DNA from: Cyanobacteria bacterium UBA1221
GTDB taxonomy: Bacteria > Cyanobacteriota > Vampirovibrionia > Gastranaerophilales > Gastranaerophilaceae
Direction: 5' to 3'
Assembly: GCA_002309425.1 (NCBI GenBank)
Contig: DBXD01000009.1
Span: 18,575-35,262 of the forward strand
Length of the DNA: 16,688 bases
The translations under genes and the position numbers were made by a program. Positions 12,832 to 16,688 of the stretch are shown here, one piece after another; within the stretch, counting starts at the first letter, position 1, and every line of letters begins with the position of its first letter. The notes under the pieces were generated by a model, which did not search any database, had not been told where the DNA came from, and saw nothing but the letters and a program-made list of their open reading frames with translations.

Positions 12832-15657
12832 ATGCTTGACAAAATTATTATAAAAGGTGCAAAAGAGAATAATTTAAAGGATGTTTCCCTAGAAATTCCA
12901 AAAAACGAATTGATTGTTTTTACAGGAGTTTCAGGTTCCGGGAAGTCATCACTTGCTTTTGATACAATCTTTGCGGAAGGGCAAAGACGGTATGTGGAGA
13001 GTCTTTCCGTATATGCCAGACAATTTCTGGGGCAACTGGACAAACCTGATGTTGAATATATTGACGGACTTTCTCCTGCAATTTCCATTGACCAAAAATC
13101 AACCAGCAACAATCCCCGCTCAACTGTCGGCACGGTGACGGAAATTTATGACTATTTAAGACTTTTGTATGCAAGAGCAGGGACACCTCATTGTCCCGAG
13201 TGCGGAGATGAGATAAAACCTCAGTCACTGGATGAGATTGTAAACAGTATTCTCAAGCTCGGCGAGGGCGAAAAAATCCAGATTCTTGCACCCGTTGTAA
13301 GAAGTAAAAAAGGGGAGTACTCTTCACTTTTCAAGGAACTTCAGCAAGAGGGTTTTGTGCGCGTAAAAGTTGACGGAGAAACATACAATCTTGATGAAGA
13401 TGATATAGAATTGGAAAAGACAAAAAAACACGACATAAGTGTCGTGGTTGACCGTATTGTTGTAAAAGATACCGCACAATCAAGGATTGCGGACAGCGTT
13501 CAGATAGCACTAAAAAAAGCAGACGGAATTGCAATCGTTGATATTGTTTCACAAAAAAAGGAAGTTATATTCAGCGAAAAACTTTCATGCCCCAAGTGCG
13601 GTCTGAGTTTTGAAGAGCTTACTCCGAGAATTTTCTCATTCAATGCACCATACGGAGCCTGCGAAAGATGTTCAGGCTTAGGTGCGGACTTTGTAATAGA
13701 CCCTGATTTGGTTGTACCTGACGGCACAAAAAGCCTGAATGACGGGGCAATTTATCCCTGGTCAAGAACCTCTACGGACTATTACAACGATATGCTGAAA
13801 TCCGTTTGCTCGCATTACGGGATTCCAATGGATATACCGTTTGACAAATTAACCAAAGCGCAAAAAGATATAATTCTAAAAGGCTCGGATGATATTATAA
13901 AATTCAGAGTCAAACGATTCGGCACACATTATTATGAAACAAAATACCGCCAGTTTGAGGGAGTAATTCCGTTTTTGGAAAAAAGATACAACGACACTAA
14001 CGGAGAATACTGGCGTGAAGAAATTGAAAAATATATGACAACTACCCCATGCCCGAAATGTAACGGAGCAAGGCTCAAACCTTTTCCGCTTGCTGTTACG
14101 GTATTGGGGAAAAACATTTACGAATTTACCCTGATGTCAATCGAGGAAGAATTGCAGTTTATTGAAGATTTATATCTGGAATTAGACGGATATAAATTAC
14201 AGATTGCAAAACAGATTTTGGATGAAATTCGTGCAAGATTACGGTTTATGAAAGATGTCGGATTAGGTTACCTTAACTTATCCCGTATGGCGGGAACCTT
14301 GTCGGGAGGGGAAGCTCAGAGAATACGTCTTGCAACACAAATCGGCAGCGGATTATCAGGAGTTCTGTATGTTCTTGATGAACCCTCAATCGGCCTGCAC
14401 CAAAGAGATAATGACAGACTTATAAAAACTCTGCTGAAACTGAGAAATCTCGGCAACACGCTTATTGTTGTCGAACACGATGAAGAAACCATGCGTAATG
14501 CCGATTATATAGTTGATATCGGACCAAAAGCCGGAATAAACGGCGGAAAAATTGTTGCATCAGGCTCTTTGGAAGATATTATTAACACTAAAAATTCTCT
14601 GACAGGGCAGTATCTGAGTGGGGCAAAAAGTATTCCGGTTCCTGACAAAACAAGAGAAGGCAACGGTAAATTTTTGCAGGTAAAAAATGCGCACCTGAAT
14701 AATTTAAAAAATGTTGATGTAGATATTCCGCTCGGTAAAATTGTTGTGCTAACAGGGGTTTCAGGCTCAGGCAAATCCACATTAATGCAGGATTTATTAT
14801 ATGAATTTGCCCTGCACAAACTAAGAGGTAACAGACCTAAACCGCAGGGGATTGATGACATTTTAGGCTTTGAAAATATTGATAAGGTCATTGATATTGA
14901 CCAGTCGCCGATTGGCAGAACCCCCCGTTCAAACCCAGCGACTTATACTGATTTATTTACCCATATAAGAGAGTTATATTCAAAAACGAACGAAGCAAAA
15001 GTCAGAGGTTATAAACCCGGCAGATTCAGTTTTAACGTTAAAGGCGGACGCTGCGAGGCATGTAAGGGTGACGGCGTAAATAAAATTGAGATGAATTTCC
15101 TGTCTGATGTTTATGTAAAATGTCCTGTTTGTAAAGGCAAACGCTATAACAGAGAAACGTTGGAAGTTAAGTTTAAGGGTAAAACTATTGCAGATGTACT
15201 TGATATGAGTGTAAAAGAAGCGCTGGAATTTTTTGACAGTATTCCCGCAATAAAGAATAAACTTCAAACTTTGAATGATGTAGGTCTGGATTATATAAAA
15301 CTCGGACAGAGTGCAACGACTTTATCTGGCGGAGAAGCGCAGAGAATTAAACTTGCATCTGAATTAAATAAACGTGCAACGGGCAAAACGCTTTACTTAA
15401 TGGACGAACCGTCAGTCGGACTGCATTGGTACGATCTGGATAAACTGATAAAAATAATTCAAAAACTCGCAGACCAGGGAAATACGATTTTAATAATTGA
15501 ACATAATATGGATTTGATAAAAGTTGCAGATTATATAATAGATTTGGGTCCGGAGGGCGGTAACGACGGCGGAACAATAGTTGCAACAGGGACTCCGAAA
15601 GAGGTTTCAAAAAATAAAAATTCCTTTACCGGTCAATATTTAAAAGGTGTCCTGTAG
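12832..15657 (+). CDS. uvrA: UvrABC system protein A
   Basis: UvrA is the damage-sensing ATPase dimer of nucleotide excision repair that loads UvrB. Two ABC ATPase halves are present: Walker A TGVSGSGKSS (31-40) and a second copy near 641. Signature LSGGEAQR lies near 489 and 831, with Walker B LYVLDEPSIGL near 512 and LYLMDEPSVGL near 854. Zinc-binding cysteines occur as CPECG (about 121), CPKCG...CERC (about 252-283), CPKCNG (about 406) and the conserved CEACKGDG...CPVCKG (about 740-767). It is 941 aa, the normal size. ATG 12832 is chosen because MLDKIIIKGAKENNL is the family start; in-frame codons from TTG 12814 add six unlikely residues. No good ribosome binding site is seen, and no LexA-type operator was recognised upstream. 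It lies 60 bases after folP. Confidence 0.97.
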   Translation: MLDKIIIKGAKENNLKDVSLEIPKNELIVFTGVSGSGKSSLAFDTIFAEGQRRYVESLSVYARQFLGQLDKPDVEYIDGLSPAISIDQKSTSNNPRSTVGTVTEIYDYLRLLYARAGTPHCPECGDEIKPQSLDEIVNSILKLGEGEKIQILAPVVRSKKGEYSSLFKELQQEGFVRVKVDGETYNLDEDDIELEKTKKHDISVVVDRIVVKDTAQSRIADSVQIALKKADGIAIVDIVSQKKEVIFSEKLSCPKCGLSFEELTPRIFSFNAPYGACERCSGLGADFVIDPDLVVPDGTKSLNDGAIYPWSRTSTDYYNDMLKSVCSHYGIPMDIPFDKLTKAQKDIILKGSDDIIKFRVKRFGTHYYETKYRQFEGVIPFLEKRYNDTNGEYWREEIEKYMTTTPCPKCNGARLKPFPLAVTVLGKNIYEFTLMSIEEELQFIEDLYLELDGYKLQIAKQILDEIRARLRFMKDVGLGYLNLSRMAGTLSGGEAQRIRLATQIGSGLSGVLYVLDEPSIGLHQRDNDRLIKTLLKLRNLGNTLIVVEHDEETMRNADYIVDIGPKAGINGGKIVASGSLEDIINTKNSLTGQYLSGAKSIPVPDKTREGNGKFLQVKNAHLNNLKNVDVDIPLGKIVVLTGVSGSGKSTLMQDLLYEFALHKLRGNRPKPQGIDDILGFENIDKVIDIDQSPIGRTPRSNPATYTDLFTHIRELYSKTNEAKVRGYKPGRFSFNVKGGRCEACKGDGVNKIEMNFLSDVYVKCPVCKGKRYNRETLEVKFKGKTIADVLDMSVKEALEFFDSIPAIKNKLQTLNDVGLDYIKLGQSATTLSGGEAQRIKLASELNKRATGKTLYLMDEPSVGLHWYDLDKLIKIIQKLADQGNTILIIEHNMDLIKVADYIIDLGPEGGNDGGTIVATGTPKEVSKNKNSFTGQYLKGVL

Positions 15658-15711
15658 AAGATTTTGTAAATTTTTGTAAAAACAATAACAAATTTTTATA
15701 TTCATATATTT

Positions 15712-15717
15712 TATAAT
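15712..15717 (+). promoter_or_regulatory. Candidate -10 element for the 103-aa gene
   Basis: Consensus TATAAT at 15712-15717 in a very AT-rich spacer after uvrA. No convincing -35 was found at 16-18 nt upstream, so only the -10 is called. It lies 32 bases before the ATG at 15750. Confidence 0.35.
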
Positions 15718-15749
15718 GACCGACGAGAATTTTTGAAAGGAGAAAATAA

Positions 15750-16061
15750 ATGAACGTAGGTAGAGTAGGAATGACAAGTTTTGGGCGCGGTGAATATTAT
15801 GATGATATCAAGAGAGGGTCTTATTGCTACGCTCCGAACAACATGAGTGATGCATACAAATTCGGGGCACTTTATGCAATGTTGGAAGTAATCAGAGATG
15901 AACAAAGAGAACAGGCAAAAATGCTTGCCAACAATCAGACTGTTTTACGTGATTTGATGTGTGATACAACTATTGATATGGCTAATTGGAACAGCCATTA
16001 TGACACAGTTAACAAATATACATATGAGCGTGGTAATTATAGTATAAATACAATAGCATAA
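15750..16061 (+). CDS. Small protein of unknown function with N-terminal TSFGRG motif (103 aa)
   Basis: No family recognised. The N terminus is MNVGRVGMTSFGRGEYYDD. It is followed by a tyrosine-rich stretch and a central helix (about 34-70, AYKFGALYAMLEVIRDEQRE and onward, heptad-like). The polar C terminus is rich in Asn and Tyr. It has no transmembrane segment and no standard signal peptide; two isolated cysteines are present (C26, C71). The start is well supported: GAAAGGAG lies seven bases before ATG 15750, with a TATAAT element further up. An intrinsic terminator follows at 16102. It stands alone between uvrA and rpsJ and is likely its own transcription unit. The opposite-strand frame over its end is much less credible. 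Confidence 0.8.
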   Translation: MNVGRVGMTSFGRGEYYDDIKRGSYCYAPNNMSDAYKFGALYAMLEVIRDEQREQAKMLANNQTVLRDLMCDTTIDMANWNSHYDTVNKYTYERGNYSINTIA

Positions 16062-16101
16062 ACTTAAGTGCCACGCTAAGGGTGTTGACCAAAGAACGTA
16101 G

Positions 16102-16125
16102 GGTGCGCATACCGGCGCACCTTTT
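16102..16125 (+). terminator. Terminator hairpin with REP-like GTAG lead
   Basis: GGTGCGC (16102-16108), ATACCG loop, GCGCACC (16115-16121), then TTTT. The tetranucleotide GTAG (16098-16101) sits directly before the stem, the layout of REP palindromes handled by RAYT (TnpA-REP) proteins. It can end the 103-aa transcript; the U-tract is short. Confidence 0.7.
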
Positions 16126-16133
16126 ATAAATAG

Positions 16134-16154
16134 TCCTCCCTTTCTAAGGGAGGA
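16134..16154. repeat. Small perfect palindromic hairpin
   Basis: TCCTCCCTT (16134-16142), TCT loop, AAGGGAGGA (16146-16154). It is nine base pairs without a U-tract, between two terminator-type hairpins. It looks like a dispersed intergenic palindrome; other genomic copies cannot be seen in this window. Confidence 0.6.
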
Positions 16155-16200
16155 TATAGGTGGGTTTATTTCATATGTAGAAAGAAAAGAAAGTTTGTTG

Positions 16201-16226
16201 GGTGTGCTTACTAGCACACCTTTTTT
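16201..16226 (+). terminator. Intrinsic terminator with REP-like GTTG lead
   Basis: GGTGTGCT (16201-16208), TACT loop, AGCACACC (16213-16220), then TTTTTT (16221-16226). GTTG (16197-16200) precedes it, in the same register as the GTAG of the hairpin at 16102. It insulates the rpsJ promoter from upstream transcription. Confidence 0.88.
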
Positions 16227-16248
16227 ATGATTAATCCAATATGATAAG

Positions 16249-16288
16249 AACTTATAAACTTAATAACTTAAAAACTTATCAACTTTCA
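16249..16288 (+). repeat. Five-copy 8-bp tandem repeat (AACTTA plus two variable bases)
   Basis: AACTTA begins at 16249, 16257, 16265 and 16273, and AACTTT at 16281, exactly eight bases apart. The array ends 38 bases upstream of the rpsJ -35. The remainder of 16227-16326 shows nothing else that I recognise. Confidence 0.75.
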
Positions 16289-16326
16289 TCATGTAACAAT
16301 CCCTTAACAAATAGCAAAAAATCAAG

Positions 16327-16355
16327 TTGACAGGCTTATATGTTTGTAATAACAT
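16327..16355 (+). promoter_or_regulatory. Strong promoter of rpsJ
   Basis: Consensus TTGACA (16327-16332), 17-nt spacer, TAACAT (16350-16355). The predicted start at about 16362 coincides with the first base pair of a leader stem. Confidence 0.65.
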
Positions 16356-16360
16356 TGGTA

Positions 16361-16485
16361 TGCTTGGAGCATTTTAGTTAAATGTCCGAAATATATACAA
16401 ATAGCTGATTTACCCAAGCAGTGAGCGGATGAGAAGACCAACCGCTCAGTATGTGTAAAACATAAAAGAAAGAAAAGGAATAAAA
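16361..16485 (+). promoter_or_regulatory. Structured leader of rpsJ
   Basis: TGCTTGG (16361-16367), at the predicted 5' end, pairs with CCAAGCA (16414-16420). Almost directly after it GAGCGG (16423-16428) pairs with CCGCTC (16442-16447), so the two helices could stack. The ribosome binding site AAGGAA lies about five bases before ATG 16486. S10-operon leaders that bind a ribosomal protein are known in other bacteria; this specific fold is not one I recognise. Confidence 0.5.
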
Positions 16486-16688
16486 ATGGCAAGCACAAAA
16501 GGACAAAGAATCAGAGTTTGTTTGAAATCATACGACCACAAACTTATTGACGTATCTTCAGACAAAATCGTAGAAACAGCAAAAAGAACTGACGCTAAAG
16601 TTGCAGGCCCGATTCCTTTACCTACAAAAAGACGTATATATTGCGTTTTGAGAAGCCCACACGTAGATAAAAAATCTCGTGAACATTT
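16486..16688 (+). CDS. rpsJ: 30S ribosomal protein S10, N-terminal part (partial at window edge)
   Basis: The frame from ATG 16486 runs to the window end and encodes MASTKGQRIRVCLKSYDHKL, then SSDKIVETAKRTDAKVAGPI, PLPTKRRIYCVLRSPHVDKK and SREHF. This is the S10/NusE signature, including the GPIPLPT loop and SPHVxKxSREHFE. S10 is part of the 30S head and also acts in transcription antitermination with NusB. AAGGAA lies upstream with good spacing. About 67 of roughly 105 residues are visible. It has its own promoter and leader and does not follow tuf or other str-operon genes, so it probably heads its operon. Confidence 0.95.
   Translation, partial: MASTKGQRIRVCLKSYDHKLIDVSSDKIVETAKRTDAKVAGPIPLPTKRRIYCVLRSPHVDKKSREH

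Noticed and set aside
15945..16217. 90-aa minus-strand frame over the end of the 103-aa gene and the terminators
   Set aside because: It would run through two terminator hairpins, has no ribosome binding site, and the plus-strand gene there is well supported.
1..16688. tRNA or rRNA genes, CRISPR arrays, insertion sequences
   Set aside because: No cloverleaf-like segments with CCA ends, no spaced direct repeats of 25-40 bp and no transposase motifs were seen in the intergenic regions, all of which are short.

Overview
The window is about 16.7 kb of AT-rich, densely coded bacterial chromosome. It holds mostly housekeeping genes with lineage-specific small proteins between them. No rRNA, tRNA, transposase, phage gene or CRISPR array was seen. 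RNase Y with its YmdB partner, GatA, frequent AAGGAG-type ribosome binding sites and several short orphan proteins with a phenylalanine-containing N-terminal motif (xSFxR or xIAFxG) fit an uncultured gut lineage such as the non-photosynthetic Cyanobacteria relatives (Gastranaerophilales/Melainabacteria). A low-GC Firmicute remains possible. This placement is inference and I hold it at about 50-60%.

Layout, left to right. (1) At the left edge, on the minus strand, are the first 13 codons of rpsB (ribosomal protein S2) behind a leader of about 140 nt, preceded by a PepT-like M20 peptidase gene with a clear promoter. (2) Divergent from it is a compact plus-strand operon: rny (RNase Y), ymdB-like phosphodiesterase, a PHP-domain RNase AM/TrpH-like gene, a membrane-anchored pilin-like orphan and a LOG-family nucleotide phosphoribohydrolase. 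Junctions after ymdB are overlaps or gaps of a few bases. The rny-ymdB junction carries a large hairpin. Most of these products act on RNA or nucleotides, suggesting a membrane-linked RNA turnover and salvage operon. (3) A 57-aa minus-strand gene with its own promoter meets the operon tail to tail. Then come a HEAT-repeat-like orphan, a ribbon-helix-helix protein and a 61-aa lysine-rich orphan, closed by an intrinsic terminator. (4) On the minus strand are gatA (amidotransferase subunit A) and tcdA (t6A dehydratase), separated by a terminator. (5) Plus strand: two overlapping, apparently related genes for small glycine- and lysine-rich, probably membrane-active proteins. A terminator hairpin follows and abuts folP (dihydropteroate synthase with an N-terminal extension). 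uvrA follows, then a 103-aa orphan. (6) The right end is a non-coding stretch of 424 bases with two terminators, REP-like palindromes, a five-copy 8-bp tandem repeat, a consensus promoter and a structured leader, leading into rpsJ (ribosomal protein S10), which runs off the window.

The least explained parts are the two-gene Gly/Lys-rich cassette at 10341-11559, the shared N-terminal motif of the orphans, and the leaders of rpsB and rpsJ. Promoter and RNA-structure calls were made by eye and should be read as candidates.
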